64,000 nucleotides of DNA, taken from assembly GCA_015680685.1 (NCBI GenBank), contig MNCI01017655.1, forward strand, positions 79,207 through 143,206, in the 5' to 3' direction. Shown piece after piece: positions 43,011 to 55,723 of this stretch (position 1 is its first letter; each line of letters begins with the position of its first letter). Source of the stretch: Gnetum montanum. Lineage: Eukaryota; Streptophyta; Gnetopsida; Gnetales; Gnetaceae. The notes beneath the pieces are model-generated. The model was given only the letters and a program-made list of their open reading frames with translations. It ran no database searches and had not been told where the DNA came from. Both the position numbers and the translations under genes were made by a program.

Positions 43011-45395
43011 TTCTAGGAAATTATATAGAAGATGTATTTAAGTTATATGAATATTAGACATATCTATTATACTTAAGATTTATTACTATTTATGTATTTT
43101 GCATAAGTTCACTTATTTGAAAAATGCTATGGGTGTATAAAAATGAAATAAAATATTAGGATTAGTATCAATATAACCATTACAAAAATTTGATATAATT
43201 TGAGCAAGGTATTAAATTTCAAAAATAATATTAATAATAAGCAAAAGAATTCAGAGTACATCATACGTTTAACACTAAGTAGCAAATGAAAAAAAAACAT
43301 GGAAAGTAAAAAGTTTTAGGGATGTCTACTCAGATCTATGAGCCACATTAAAGTAGTTGAAGGTGCAAGTGTTCCAAACATTTCAAATCTATCTTAAGAA
43401 CCAAAATTAAAATAATGATAATTAAAATGAAGACAGTCAAGGTCAAGGAAGCTCATAAGGCAATTGTAGACTAATTGGCAACTCTAGAAGACTAAATTTA
43501 TAACACCTCCAAATTTAGAATAACTCCTTTAATTACAATAAAAAGAAAGAGATTAGAAGGTATATGATTATAGGAAAATCAAAATTAACCATAATATAAG
43601 ATGGATCCAAGTATTACAACATCATAGGAAATTTCAACAATTAGATTCTTGAGTCTTCAGCCATCATGTTACACTAGTTATGTTTCTCTCCTACCTTTAG
43701 CACTTGTACTAGCTTCATTTGCATGTAGCATTATGTAAGGAGAGTTAGTGCTCTTCAAGTAGTCAGATCCATCTTGTTTTTCTCTTCAAGGCATGACTAG
43801 AGTGGGCCACCATAACTATAATCAAACTCTTAGATTGTATTATTAAATTAACTAACAAAGAATAGACTTACTGCATAAGACTCCTAGGTATCCAGTCCAA
43901 TGTTAAGTTGATCATAGGTTGACTACACAATAATGAAATCTTAGCTTTTACTAATAAGACTTCCAAAGGCTCCTATTCAAGCTTGTGCTATAATAGATAA
44001 TAGAAAATGGCCTAGCCCACCTACAACCTCCTCATCATCAAACAACCTAAAACATCCTCATCATTCTTTGGTCTCCAATCATAGTTTCTGGTGATTGTGC
44101 TACCAAGTAACCTTAATAGGTTTGCAATAGTCATCTAGCCTAAGAAGGAAGATCTTGAAACTCGGATTGCATGATAGGAGCCCTTACAATCACCTCTACT
44201 ACTCATTCTTAGCTAACGTCAAACATCCTAAACCATCCTCATCATATGTTGATCTCCAATGTAAATATCTAGTAATTGTGTTACCAAGTAATCTTGATAG
44301 GTTTGTAGTAGTCTTGTGTCCTATGCAGGAAGTTCATGAAACCTATATTGTATGATAGGAGCCACCACAATCATCTATGTTTCTCCTTTTTAGCTAAGTA
44401 ACCCATTGACTACAATCCTGACCTAATTCCACTTTCCTCCCAAACTAACTAGGTTTGAGTCTCATCTAGGATTGAAAGCTCCTTAGGAATCACAAGAATT
44501 ACATGTGAACACTAGCTCCAAGGTACATAATTCAGCCTCATCCTTGTCCCATATCACATTGAGACTAATCGTTGCTAATCTACTACTCGACCTCATATGT
44601 TTCCCATACCATGTCAAGACTATCTATTACTATTAAAGTGATAGCACTTGCATCCTCTGCAATTTCTACCATATTTAAATTAGCCACTATCCTCTATGAT
44701 TTAATAGCTAATGTAATTATAGTAATCATAAGACTCAAAAAAAGCATAAAAAGGGTACATTATCATTAGACCTTAGAAATAATTTCAAATAAAGAACAAA
44801 TCTACTACCTTCTTGAATTGACAAGATATTCCCTATTAATGAACAAGCCTCCTAAGATCTTAAGCATAAAGCACCAACAAGCTTAAGATAGAAGAAGACT
44901 TGAATGAATGATTATGGCTAAGAGAGGAATCCATAACCTCCTTATAAAGGCTAAATCACAAATTCTCATACATGATTTCCAAAAGGTTTTGACTTAAAAC
45001 TCATTTACTAGCCTATACTATGTGATAAATTCAATATAAAGATAAACATTATCTTTAGAAAGGCCCACATTCGGTCATCTAGTTCTTATTCAAAGACAAC
45101 AAGCTTAGCATCATAAGATAATAATTAAAATATAAATAAATATTAAAAATATAAAATCTCATATTAACCATAAATACAAGGAGGTGAGACTTATTGACTA
45201 AAATTCACATTAGTATGATCTCAAGTCAAATTAATCAAGAATCCTCATGCATGGTTAAACTATTAATGAATTCTCATGTCAATAAAGATAATGATCATGC
45301 ATGTATAATGTCTCATGTCAAACATCATCATAAAGGAGTGAGACTCATTAAAATAAAATCAAATTATAGCTATACTAATTATTAGGACTCATGAC
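43011..45395. other. Unassigned AT-rich region
   Basis: No gene, RNA or element recognised. It contains a tandem duplication (44040-44400) and two related blocks beginning GGAGGTGAGACTTATT (45,180) and GGAGTGAGACTCATT (45,335). Open frames are short and lack family features. Confidence 0.4.
44040..44400. repeat. Tandem duplication of about 181 bases
   Basis: Two units marked by CATCCTCATCAT (44053 and 44234), then GATCTCCAAT or GGTCTCCAAT, TGTGYTACCAAGTAA, GATAGGTTTG and TGATAGGAGCC. Not obviously coding. Confidence 0.7.
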
Positions 45396-46800
45396 TATTG
45401 GCAATCATTTAGGATCAAACCACCAATGTTGTGCCTTCGGTCTCATCACTGGGATCACAAGAAACAAAGGTGTTCCTTCAAACAGGGTTTAGGTGCTTGT
45501 TGGTATCTGGAAACACTAAGGTCCAGATATCTCTAAATAGACTTAGTGGTTATGAAATGAACTAAACGTAAATATGTGTTTGTTTTTGTGAATGTTGAAA
45601 TGGTTAGGTTATGTGTGAAACTATAATTGGCTATTATAACAAAAATTTAGCTAACCATGTCAAAAATTATGAGTCATTAAAGATTCCTATTTTGTCAAGT
45701 CACTTAATCTATATAGTTCCTATAGTACATTGCTTGAAACAAATAAAATTTCACAAAAAATGCTTAAGCACAATTCTACCAAAATCTACTCCTAATTTCC
45801 CCTAGAGAGAAAGTTTGACAAGAAAACTAGAAATAAAGTGAGATTCAATGGATTTAGAAACAGAAAGGAAAAGAAAAGTAGATTTGTGTGAAATATCAAA
45901 CATTTAAGTGAGATAAATCAACATGAAACAATTTTCAATAAATCTATTCCAGTTCAATCTAATGCTACAAATTGTTTAAGCCCTCTAAGCTTAATAAGAA
46001 ATTTTGTAAAAGACAATCTTATTAAGTTACCACAAATGCTTTGTAAACAATAAAGTACAAGATTTTGTTTTGGCTAGTTAATAGTTGTTTAGAATTGCAA
46101 AAAACAAAGCTTTTAGAAAAATTTGATAATTTCAAGATTGAATTATCAAGGCAATAAACTTTAAAACAAATGAAGCTATTTCAGTCATCTCAAAGTATCA
46201 AATATTTTATAGATCCTCTAGACTCAAATAGGAAATTTCACAAAGATGTTACTATTAAATTGTTCAAGATGATTTTCAACAACATAAGCTCTTTTATGGA
46301 AACCCTAATAGAAGTCTTAATATTGCACAATGACAAAGCTATAAGAGTGATTAAAAAAAATCCCAAAATTAGATACCAAGCATTATACTATCTAAACTAT
46401 GAGCTAAGCAACTAAAACAAAATAAGAAGAAAAGAACTCGAAGGATTAAAACAAAGCAAATAAAGTGATGCCTTTAGCAAGCCATGATTTATAAGAAATC
46501 TCCAATAATTCTTCTCAAAAAAAATTTCCTTCTTTGCATGTCTTCCATTAGCCCTTTTTATAGTGGCTTTGGGGTAGCTACAACCATCGTAAAAGGTTAA
46601 GGTAAGCTTCAAATATCTTAGGGTATTAAATCCTATCCATCATGAGAAATTGTAACTTCTATAGGAAGTCATGAGAAATTTGAGCAAAAGTTAACAAGTG
46701 TCCTCCTTAATAATCTCCTTTCTCCCCTTTAAACATAGTCTTTCCTCTATTTTTAAATATATATAGAGATTATCTTTAAAACTTATGTTGTAATCTCTTG
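45396..46800 (-). repeat. Element G 3' LTR (left), inner edge uncertain
   Basis: The outer end reads TATTGGCAATC on plus, aligned to TGTTAGCGACC of the right LTR. It aligns with the right LTR to about 45,935 and with J to about 46,510. A minus-strand TATA-like CTATATATATTT sits near 46,755-46,767, so U3 must extend further up; I cannot fix its start. Confidence 0.7.
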
Positions 46801-49316
46801 CCTGCAATAATAATAATATGTATTTTTTCTTCTTTTTTCTCTATTTTTATTATTATTATGCTCCAACCAAGAGCATTGTTTAATAAAATTTAAATTTTAA
46901 GATGAAATGTGATTATCTCCAATCCATTGTGAAAAGGTAGGAGGAAGGGTTTACTATTTGCTACATATTACAAGGAGGAGGGTTCATCATCTACCATGTT
47001 GCACCTCTCCATCATCATAGGTGTCACTCTAGTTGAGGAAGAGTGATGATGATGATGATGATGATGATGTAGTGACAAAGGCTTTGGGATTAATCATTAT
47101 TGTGGCGAATTGTGGATGAGATGTGGTTATAGGGTTGCTTATTCTAATCTCATTGCAGTTTCTGCAAGGTCTTACTACCCATCCACATTAGTGCTACTAC
47201 CATATTTTTTGTTGTTTTGATTGAAGGGCAAAGCAACATGTAGAAATAATTGGTGCCCTTCCTCCTAATGCTAATCATAACCTTTGTCAGCACAAACACC
47301 TCCATTAACAACTGTATTAGTTGCATGGTGAGAGATGAGGGTTTGTCATTTTTTGTGTTGTGTCCTTTAGTACCACATTGTTGTTGCCTTGTTTGTTGCT
47401 AGAATCTCCTTGAATGTAGGCAGAAATGGGTGACTCATCCTTGAAAACTTTAAATTCAATGCCAATGGCACCTGTCAAATACATCGAAGGAGAGATGAAC
47501 AAGCTACTCAACCTTGCCATGGATCCAATGTTAAGGTAAATTAAGCTAAAACTGAGGATTTCATAGGTTTCTTACAAATTGAAATCCCATTGGATGGGAA
47601 TAAGTTATTTCAAGATCTAAGGCCTTAATCATGGCTACTTCTTGTTTGCATCCTAAAAACTTCATACAACTATCACAAAGTTCTAGGTTCAGTTGTGCCT
47701 GTGCTTCTCCTTCTTGGCTCTACCTATGCAAATCCATGGATGATTGCCACCCAAAGCTAAATATCTGCTCTATTTTTATGAGTTTGATTTTTCCTATTTT
47801 TAGCCCTTTGTTGTTGTGACAAATTCCCCAATTGTAATGGAAAATTCATGATTGATATTTTTTCTTTTGCCATTGAATACAGGATCAGTAAATATAGGTG
47901 CTTCAAATTTCCAAATTGTCCTAGAATGTAGCAACTAATATGATTTTCTACAATGTACTATAAAAAAAGCTTTGACAAATTTTCCAATTACCAAGGTGAA
48001 CTATCCATCTAGAATTTTCCAATTTAATGGGTTATTACAAAAACATAATTTTGTAGCTATGTTAGGCCAGCAATCTCTATGGAAATGATTCCATTCAAAT
48101 TATTGTTCAAAATTATTTTATCATTCATTTTCCTTCAACAATCATTGATATTCTAATCAAACTTCCCACTATTACTAATAAAAAGTTAGATTGGAAAATT
48201 TGAATCAATCATTCAAATATTTTATAAAGGCTACTCCATCAAATGGTCCAATGTGACAACATAAATTACCCTCCCATCTTAAATTTCTTAAATAATTAGG
48301 ATATTTAAGATCATTTTTACAAAAACCACAAATATTTTTTGAGGAAAATTTCCATCAAACTTAAGATTTGATGGTATAAAAACCTCACCCCTATAAAACT
48401 AAGAAACTGTACAAACATAGTCCTATACAAACTATTCTGTATATGGGAAGGGAATAGTTAAGGTAACTCCTTTAGGAATCCTCATGTTTCTAACCCTTTC
48501 ATATTCTATTTTTGTTATGATGAAAGCTCTTCTTCTTTCTTCTTACCTTGTTGAAGCTTCAACTTGGTCCACTTTACCATTTTTTTCAACAATCATCTAT
48601 GTCTCTTTCTCATCAAACTATTTCACTACTGATTTTTGAGGTTCTTCATACCTAGTTACTTCTGTATCTTATGACATGAAAGCCTCTTCCCAAGAAGCAT
48701 CTTGATTTGACTCTCCTTGGTTTTTAGCTTCATTAGTGCATTGGCGAAATCTGCCCTAAACATTTGAATGGATGGAGTATCTGCTGGTGATAAAACTAAA
48801 CTCATTCAAAAGCCAAAGTGAGAAAGGAATTTTTCTAGATGCTCTAGAGGTGGTAGCCTTATAATAGGCTCATTACATGCTCTGGGTAGCATCCTATTAC
48901 ATATGGGATAAAATTCCTTCTTGCTACCATCTCTCTTAAGCTCACTTTCTACCTTAACTTAAACACTTCACTTGCCTTTCTTGCTCAAGTGCTGAATTGA
49001 AAGATGTTGTGTTTCTAAGCAAACTACAACTCCCACATACTGTTATCTAAGCATCACTCCCACATGTGGTTATCTAAGCATGTGGTTATCTAAGCATCAC
49101 TCCCACATACTGTAGTTAATACACATCACAAGTAATGATTACTTGAGATAATGTAAATTTAATATGTAAACTAGCACTTTAAATTTAATATTTAAACTAA
49201 CACTATTACGTATATATATATATTTTATTATATCATATATACATATCTTAATATAGGTACATGATATACACACATATTATGATGAAACATTATTCTTATA
49301 CAAGTATGCATATAAC

Positions 49317-49356
<40 letters not shown>

Positions 49357-49470
49357 TCTAACTACCATGTATACATAATATTACTAACGTACTTATCATT
49401 TTATTATTATATTAGATTATTATATACATGTATATATTATTAATGTGTGTGTGTGTGTATTAAGTTGTGG
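46801..49470. other. Element G 3' region: microsatellites and weak coding traces
   Basis: Contains (GAT)8 at 47045-47068, (ATT)n at 49318-49352, (TG)n at 49444-49458 and TA-rich stretches near 49,200-49,440. At 48,500-48,790 the minus strand has a readable stretch (ADTPSIQMFRADFANALMKL, KTKESQIKMLLGK), possibly coiled coil, and the neighbouring 48,340-48,540 reads MRIPKGVTLTIPFP in another frame. I do not recognise either; they may be remnants of an ORF after integrase. Confidence 0.4.
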
Positions 49471-49474
49471 GTAG

Positions 49475-50640
49475 TTACCCAAAGTAATGTTTTATATGTA
49501 AAACATTATATGGAAGTTGCAATTCTATTCCACTTAATGTGGATATCTTGTATGTGTCTTCCGATAATTGTTTCTTGATGTGAAACAGACCTACCCATTT
49601 TGCTAAAAATTTATTAGGTTTCTTCATATTCCATAATAACACTAGATCGCTAGCTTTAAAAGTTATTTTCATGGCCTTTTTATAGAACCATCTTTTAACA
49701 AGAGAAGCATTTTTTTAAATAGATTATCCTTAGTGCTATCCATTTCAACTTCCCTTCTAATAAGTAAGGTCATGAAATTTCTATCTTTATCTATTTTTTC
49801 ACTATACCTTTGTACAAAATTAGAGTCCGAGTCTAAAATTTTATTCGTAACTCTTGTAGGAAAGCCATAAAGTAAATTATAAGCTAATTTCCCAATAGCC
49901 TTTTTAAACCTAATACTATCAGTCCATAATGCGAATTGCAAATAATCGATCCAATTCCCTAGATTTCCCTCCATCGATTTTTTGATGTAGGAAATAAGCT
50001 TTTTATTTGTAGATTCAACTAAGCCATTCCCTTGAGGATAATAATTAGAAGAAGAAAATAGAATAATAGATTTTTCTAATGCCCATGTTATAAATTCCTT
50101 AGATTGAAAAGTAGATCTATTATTATACACCAACACTTCAAGCATACAAAAGCAACTTAGAATTAGATCTTCCAGGAACTTAATCACATTTGATGCTGAA
50201 CAATTTCTTAGAGACTTTTCTTTTGACCACTTAGTAAAATAATTAGTAGTTGTGAGAATAAACTTATGCCTACATCTTGAAAGAGCAATTGTACTAATAA
50301 AATATAAGCCCCATTGCTAAAATGGTCTATCCATAATTACTAGTTTTAAGGGAGCTCTAGTCCTTTTGATTTTTAGTCAATGAATTTGACATTTATAACA
50401 TTTTTGAATCTTTAAACTAATATCCTAGTACATACTAGGTTAATAAAAATCATAGCGGAGTATATGTTGCATGGTGGACTTAGGATACTCATAAAATAAT
50501 TTAGAATGATCATAGAATTATTCTAGAATACGATTGATTTGATTATTATGAACACATTCCAACAAAACCCATTTGAAGTCCTTTTTCTATAAGATTTCAT
50601 CTTTAAGCATAAATTTATTTTCTCTTTTGAAGAAATCTCT
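49475..50640 (-). pseudogene. Element G integrase (pseudogene)
   Basis: Minus strand. The zinc-module end reads KIQKCYKCQIH. In the core the first catalytic Asp is Tyr (QWGLYFIS), followed by HKFILTTTNYFTKWSK; the second is Asn (VYNNRSTFQSKEF); the Glu is kept in SSNYYPQGNGLVES. The C-terminal domain reads ASDLVLLWNMKKPNKFLAKW, VGLFHIKKQLSEDTYKI and ELQLPYNVLHIKHYF. No chromodomain seen. Two of three DDE residues are lost. The frame is broken at 49,669. Confidence 0.88.
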
Positions 50641-52260
50641 CTTTTAACTTGCAGTTAAATTATTTGGAACATTTTGTGTATTAAGGAATTCCAAAATTTC
50701 ATCATACCAATTTTCTTCATGAGTCTTAAGCACACATACTTTATCTTCTCTAGCCATTAACTTGGCTAATTCTATTCTTTGAATAGTTTTACATATTTCC
50801 AATGAAAACCTAAAACCTTGAAGCTTTATAAGCCATTTTCCTCTTTTCAACCCAATTTCATTTTGAGCTAAGAATTGTTTAACTATAGGTTCTATTAACA
50901 TAATATGAACTAACGAGCTTTCCAAGTAATATTTGAGGTGCTAAAGTGATTTAATGACTACAAATGCTTATTTTTCTAAGTCCAGATAATTTAATTCTAA
51001 ACCTTTCAATTGATACCCAAAAAATCCAATTTGTTCATCTTGACCTTCATCTCTTTGAGTTAAAATAACAAAAATTGAATCATTTGTAGCAAAAGCATAT
51101 AACCAGAAATCTTCCTTCAATTTTGGTTTTACCAAGTATGGAGCTTCTTGAAAAGTCTTTGTAATTTCTACTAAAGCTCTTTTTGATTTTGGTGTTTTCT
51201 TTACTAGGACATCTTTCTTTAGCATGTACATCAAAGGTTTAGTAATTTCAATGAATTCCAGAATAAATTTCTTGATGAAATTTATCTTTTCAAAGAAAGA
51301 TATAAGAGAATTTTTATTCATTGAATGCTTAATATTTTGTACTACTTGAATTTGTGCGTTATCTATAGCAATTCTTTCATTACAGATTACATGACAGCAA
51401 ACTTCCAGACTTAATCCCAAAGATACATTTCATAGGATTTAGTGAAATAGCATATTCATGACACTTGTCAAAAATTTATTGGAGATGACCAATATGATCT
51501 TCCTTCCTTTTTGAAAATATGGTGGTATCATCCAAATAAACACAATGAATGCACCTATTAAACCTTTAAAGGCTAAATCCATTGATCTTTGAAAAGTAGC
51601 TCCAACATTTGACAATCCAAATGACATTCTTTCATAAGCGAAAGTTCCCCACTTGGTGATAAATGTTGTTTTATATTTGTCATCCTTATCTACCATAATT
51701 TGATTATAGCTTGAAAAACCATCTAGGAAAGAATATATTTGGCAACCTGAAACTTTGATAAACATTTCATCAATTCTAGAAAGTCGCTATTTATCTTTTT
51801 CAGAGGCTTCATTCAAGTTTCTAAAATCCACACAAAGCCTAATATCGTCATTCTTTTTTCTTACTAGAACAAGGTTAGTAAGCCATGTTGAATATCAGAC
51901 CAGATACATGATTTGGGCTTGTAATAACTTCTTAATCTTAGCTTCCATGGCTAGTTCAAATGATGGATTGAATTTTATTTATTTTTTTTAATTGGCTTAC
52001 AATTATTTAGTAAAGCAATTTTNATTTATTTTTTTTAATTGGCTTACAATTATTTAGTAAAGCAATTTTATGTGTCATCACATCTGGTATAAAAGCTTTA
52101 AGATCATCATAAGAACAAGCAAAATTTTCTGAATTATTTTTTAGGAGTACTACTAAATTTTTCTTAAAGACTGAATCCTTTTCCTTTGTGACATTTAACA
52201 TCTTTGGTATCCCAGTAGATCTAAGATTCACTGCTTCATAATCTTCATCATCTAGATTTT
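50641..52260 (-). pseudogene. Element G reverse transcriptase and C-terminal RNase H (pseudogene)
   Basis: The lead-in (52007-52231) reads AVNLRSTGIPKMLNVT and NFACSYDDLKAFIPD. The RT palm (51439-51765) reads YSFLDGFSSYNQIMVDKDDK, then WGTFAYERMSFGLSNVGATF, and a damaged VFIWMIPP where Y-x-D-D belongs. The connection and RNase H (50968-51420) read SFFEKINFIKKFILEFIEI, AFATNDSIFVILTQRDEGQD and IGFFGYQLKGLELNYLDLEK; the end (50644-50925) reads KRGKWLIKLQGF and ELAKLMA. A single N and a 46-base duplication fall in the lead-in region. Confidence 0.87.
51977..52069. repeat. 46-base exact duplication around a single N (likely assembly join)
   Basis: 51977-52022 and 52024-52069 are identical, with the only N of the window at 52023 between them. 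It lies in the RT lead-in of element G. Confidence 0.9.
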
Positions 52261-52299
52261 GTATATCTTTTTAAGTAACCAAATTTTTACTATACTCAT

Positions 52300-52920
52300 G
52301 TTTGTAATCAATCACCTTTTTGGGAATCGAATTTGTCTTAAACCTTTATGCTATTTCAAGTATGATTTGACTTTCAAATTCCTGCTTATTCTTCAAGGAC
52401 CTAAGCAATTGATCATCATCTTCAAATACTTGTAAATTCTTTATGCTATCTAGTATTAATGGTTGATGTTTATTCTCAATTGCTACCCCTTCATACTTTT
52501 CTATCCTTTTCACATCTAATGTTGAAGTTACCTTTGCTAAATCATTAGCTATATAATTACCTTTTCTACTTATATGTTCTATTTTATAGTGATGAAATTG
52601 ATCTAGCATTGTACAAAAAATTTGTTTATAAGATCACAAGAATGAGCTTTTTACTACACAATTGCCTTTAATCTATTCACAAACTATTCTTGAATCTCAT
52701 TTTATGGTGATTACCTTGATTCCCTTTTCCAATGTTGTTTTAATTTCAATATTCAAAGTTTCATATTCAACCTTGTTGTTAGTACAAGAGAAAGATAGAT
52801 GAATTCCCTTTAAAATTTTTTGGAAATCATCTTTTACTAGAACTACTCTAGCTTCTACACCTTTGGAGTTACAAGAAGCATTAAAGTATAGTTCCCACTT
52901 GCTCATTTTTTGAGATTTCT
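52300..52920 (-). pseudogene. Element G extra RNase H domain between protease and RT (pseudogene)
   Basis: The minus strand reads KWELYFNASCNSKGVEARVV, CTNNKVEYETLNIEIKTTLE, IK-stop-DSRIVCE, IKGNCVVKSS, then FHHYKIEHISRKGNYIANDL and LQVFEDDDQLLRSLKNK. The CTNN-x-x-EYE, D-S-x-x-V and I-E-H-I-x-R-x-x-N-x-x-A blocks are those of the second, archaeal-like RNase H of some plant Ty3 elements. Two catalytic Asp are now Asn (FNAS, IAND). It lies before RT in sense, not after it. RNase H would have degraded the RNA of the hybrid. Confidence 0.82.
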
Positions 52921-53119
52921 ATTTTTTGGATTTACGAACTTCTTAAAGTGTACAAATTTTGGTTTCAAAGGCTTTTCTTTCAAAAAATTTGTTTTTTCCA
53001 TTCCAAGTTACATTTTCCATCATCAAAGGCTCACTATATATGTATGTGTGATTTGGCTCCCCTTTCCAAGGTAGCCACATATGAGAATAATGTGTTGATA
53101 TGTAACCTGAGAAATTCTT

Positions 53120-53420
53120 ACTCTAACTTCTTCTCAATAAAAGACTATGTGAATCTAGTATATCTACCACTTGGATAGTTACTCTACCTTTTACACAAGG
53201 TTCAAAAGTGATTTCTAATAGAACATTGGGTAGTTGACCCACGATTTTCACTCTACTTTTGTCCACTTGAACAATATTTTTATCGGATTGATTAGGAGTC
53301 AAACTAAGGTTTTTACATATGGAAAATGGCATAAGAGTAGAGGTAGCTCTAGAATTGACTAAAAAATTATGATGATATTTGTCTTTTAACTTCATTATCA
53401 AAATAAAAGGAGGAGCTTCT
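53120..53420 (-). pseudogene. Element G aspartic protease (pseudogene)
   Basis: The minus strand reads HHNFLVNSRATSTLMPFSIC (active site D-S-G-A changed to N-S-R-A), KNLSLTPNQSDKNIVQVDKS, VKIVGQLPNVLLEI, then VTIQVVDILDSHSLLLRR. The L-L-L-R-R end stands for the family's L-L-S-R. Confidence 0.8.
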
Positions 53421-55140
53421 TTATCAGGAGTACAACCATAGCTAGTTTTTGTTGTCCTATTGATGTTAAATACATAGCTTAACTCTGACTCTCCAACTCT
53501 CTTTTTATCTTTAATAAACTTTAAAGCCTTTCTTTGCTAATCTCTTATATGTAACAATGGATATATACTAATGTTGGCCTTGACATGATTGAGATCCCAT
53601 CTCCATAAAATTTTAGTTTCTTCATCCATTTATTCAAAGTTTAATTTTAAACACTTTGTTCTACTTGATCTTCTTTACTTTTTTTCTCTCTCTCTTCTAG
53701 TCGGCTCAAAAAAATTTCTCTTAGTGGATGGATAAAAAATAATGTTTAGAGGCTTGGAAGTAGTTAATCTTTCTTTTGATCACAAATTACATCCATTTTC
53801 TTCATTGTTATTACACTCTTCATCTAATGATATATCTTCTTTAGAACTTGATAGAGAAGAGGTATCACTAGATTCATTGTTATAAGATTTGCTTGCATAA
53901 TGAACACTAGATAGCTCATCATCAAATTCAATATCAAGGATGTTGGACATAGAAACATCACTCCCATATTCATTTTCTATTAACTTAGTTTCTTGATGTT
54001 TATGTTTTCTATTTTTATTTTCTTGATTTTAACTTTTATCAAAGTTTTTTCTAGTTTCACTACTTTGTTGGATAAGTCTTTCATTAACTGTCCCTTATTA
54101 GATTCTTTGCTTTTTAACTCTTACTTTGTCTTAATAGAAGATGGCCCTGGTAATACTTTAAGCTGAGCAAAATCCTGCATATGAATCATCATATTTTCTT
54201 CTCTTTTTCAAGTTGTGATAATTTCTTCATTATTTAGGTTTAACTATTTTTCTAATTGTATAACTTCACTAAAGTAGTCATTCAGTGTTAGCAAGTTTGG
54301 AGTTCTCCTTAACTAGATAGACATATAGGGATTCACAGCCTGAAGATATGTGTCTCTAAGCATTTCATCTAATGGTCTATATTGTCTTTGAAAGAGCCCA
54401 TAAATTCATTGAAACTTAATAACGAAATCTTCAATTGACTCTTTAATTCCTTACTTAGCTTGTACTAGCCCATAGTATAGTTGTTGTTGATCTAATTGAT
54501 TGTCAAACTGGGCCAAGAAAAGGCTTTTCATATCATCCCAACTTGTGATATTTTTTCTTAGCAAGTTTTAATATCAAATTTAAGCCATATTCTTTAAATT
54601 TTTAAAAACAACCTACAAGCTTAGTCTTAATGTTAAATATTTGCATAAGCTAAAGCTAACTCAAATAGGTGAATATACTCTTCAGCTAAGTAAGCTTTTC
54701 TAGGAAAAAATGTTTAGGAAAATATTTGTAAACTACCTTAGGAATATCATAGTAATTCTTAAGCCTTAATGGTGTAACTCCTTGCCAAGGATTCATTGGT
54801 CGTGGATTTTCCATCTTAATAGAATTCCTTTTGATTGTTGAACTCTCATAATTTTTTGACCTTCTCCTATAGACTAATAAATCAAATATAAGGAGTGATC
54901 CTCTTATCCTTTTGGTATTTACTCCACTACTTGTCTTAGAATCAAGAATCTTCTTCTATTCTTCTTCTGATGGATAATTAGCCTTATAATCAGAAAATTC
55001 TAAATCTTCTAAAGTACTAGTTTTTTCTTTCATTAACTTAAAATAGTATCTAATTTCCTATGCCCTCCTAGCAACAAAAGAACTATTGGTGTGTTGGGAC
55101 TATTAGCCTATTTGAATGTAATGAACAGAGGTAACAAATA
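53421..55140 (-). pseudogene. Element G gag region (pseudogene, poorly preserved)
   Basis: Scattered minus-strand blocks: NPWQGVTPLRLKNYYDIPKV and VYKYFPKHFFLEK (54,690-54,800), then near 54,300-54,420 GLFQRQYRPLDEMLRDTYLQ. Position after the primer site and before protease supports gag. I do not see a zinc knuckle; many stops. Confidence 0.6.
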
Positions 55141-55146
55141 TTTTTA

Positions 55147-55163
55147 CCCTCCTTTTAGCACCA
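55147..55163 (-). other. Element G primer binding site (candidate)
   Basis: The minus strand reads TGGTGCTAAAAGGAGGG, eight bases from the LTR. It resembles element F's site. The tRNA is not assigned. Confidence 0.6.
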
Positions 55164-55171
55164 AAAAGAAT

Positions 55172-55715
55172 TGTTAGCGACCATTTGGGACTAGACCGAT
55201 CAATGTTGTGCCTTCAGTCATGTGATTAGGGTCACAGGAAATGAAGGTATTCCTTCAAACATGGTTTAGGTGCTTGCTAGTCTCTAGCAACACCAAGGCT
55301 CAGATGCCTCCAAATAGACTCAGTGGTTATGAAACAAACTAAAAATGAATATGTGTTTGCTATTGTGAATGTTAAAATGGTTAGGTTGTATATGAAATTG
55401 TAATTGGCTATTATAATAGAAATTTCACTAACCTTGTTAAATACTATGAGTTATTAAAGATTCCTATTTTGTCAAGTCCCTTAGTCTATATAGTTCCTAT
55501 AGTATGTTGCTTAAAATAAATAAAATTTCACAAAAATTCTTAAGCACAATTCTACCAAAATCTACTCCTAATTTCCCCCAAAGAGAAAGTTCCACAAGAA
55601 AATTAGAAATAGAGTGAGATTTAATGGACTTAGAAAGAGAAAGTAAAAGAAAAGTAGATTTGTGTGAAATATCAAATATTTAAGTGAGATAAATTAACAT
55701 GAGGAAACACTTTTG
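55172..55715 (-). repeat. Element G 5' LTR (right), truncated by element H
   Basis: Starts TGTTAGCGACC on plus and aligns with 45396-45940 at moderate identity, then stops matching near 55,710 where element H's LTR begins. Confidence 0.82.
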
Positions 55716-55723
55716 ATGAATTG

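Larger units (their letters stand above)
45396..55715 (-). mobile_element. Element G: Ty3/gypsy retrotransposon with an RNase H between protease and RT
   Basis: Minus strand, about 10.3 kb. In sense: partial 5' LTR (cut by element H), primer site, gag, protease, an RNase H domain, RT, a second RNase H, integrase, a 2.7-kb 3' region and the 3' LTR. Integrase motifs such as SSNYYPQGNGL place it in a known plant Ty3 lineage. No target duplication can be tested because the right end is lost. LTR fragment J belongs to this family. Confidence 0.85.

Noticed and set aside
47631-47819. Plus-strand open frame starting MATSCLHPKNF with a Cys-rich stretch
   Set aside because: No recognisable domain and no extension in neighbouring sequence; too short to support.
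49261-49443. Isoleucine-run open frame
   Set aside because: Translation of the (ATT)n microsatellite.
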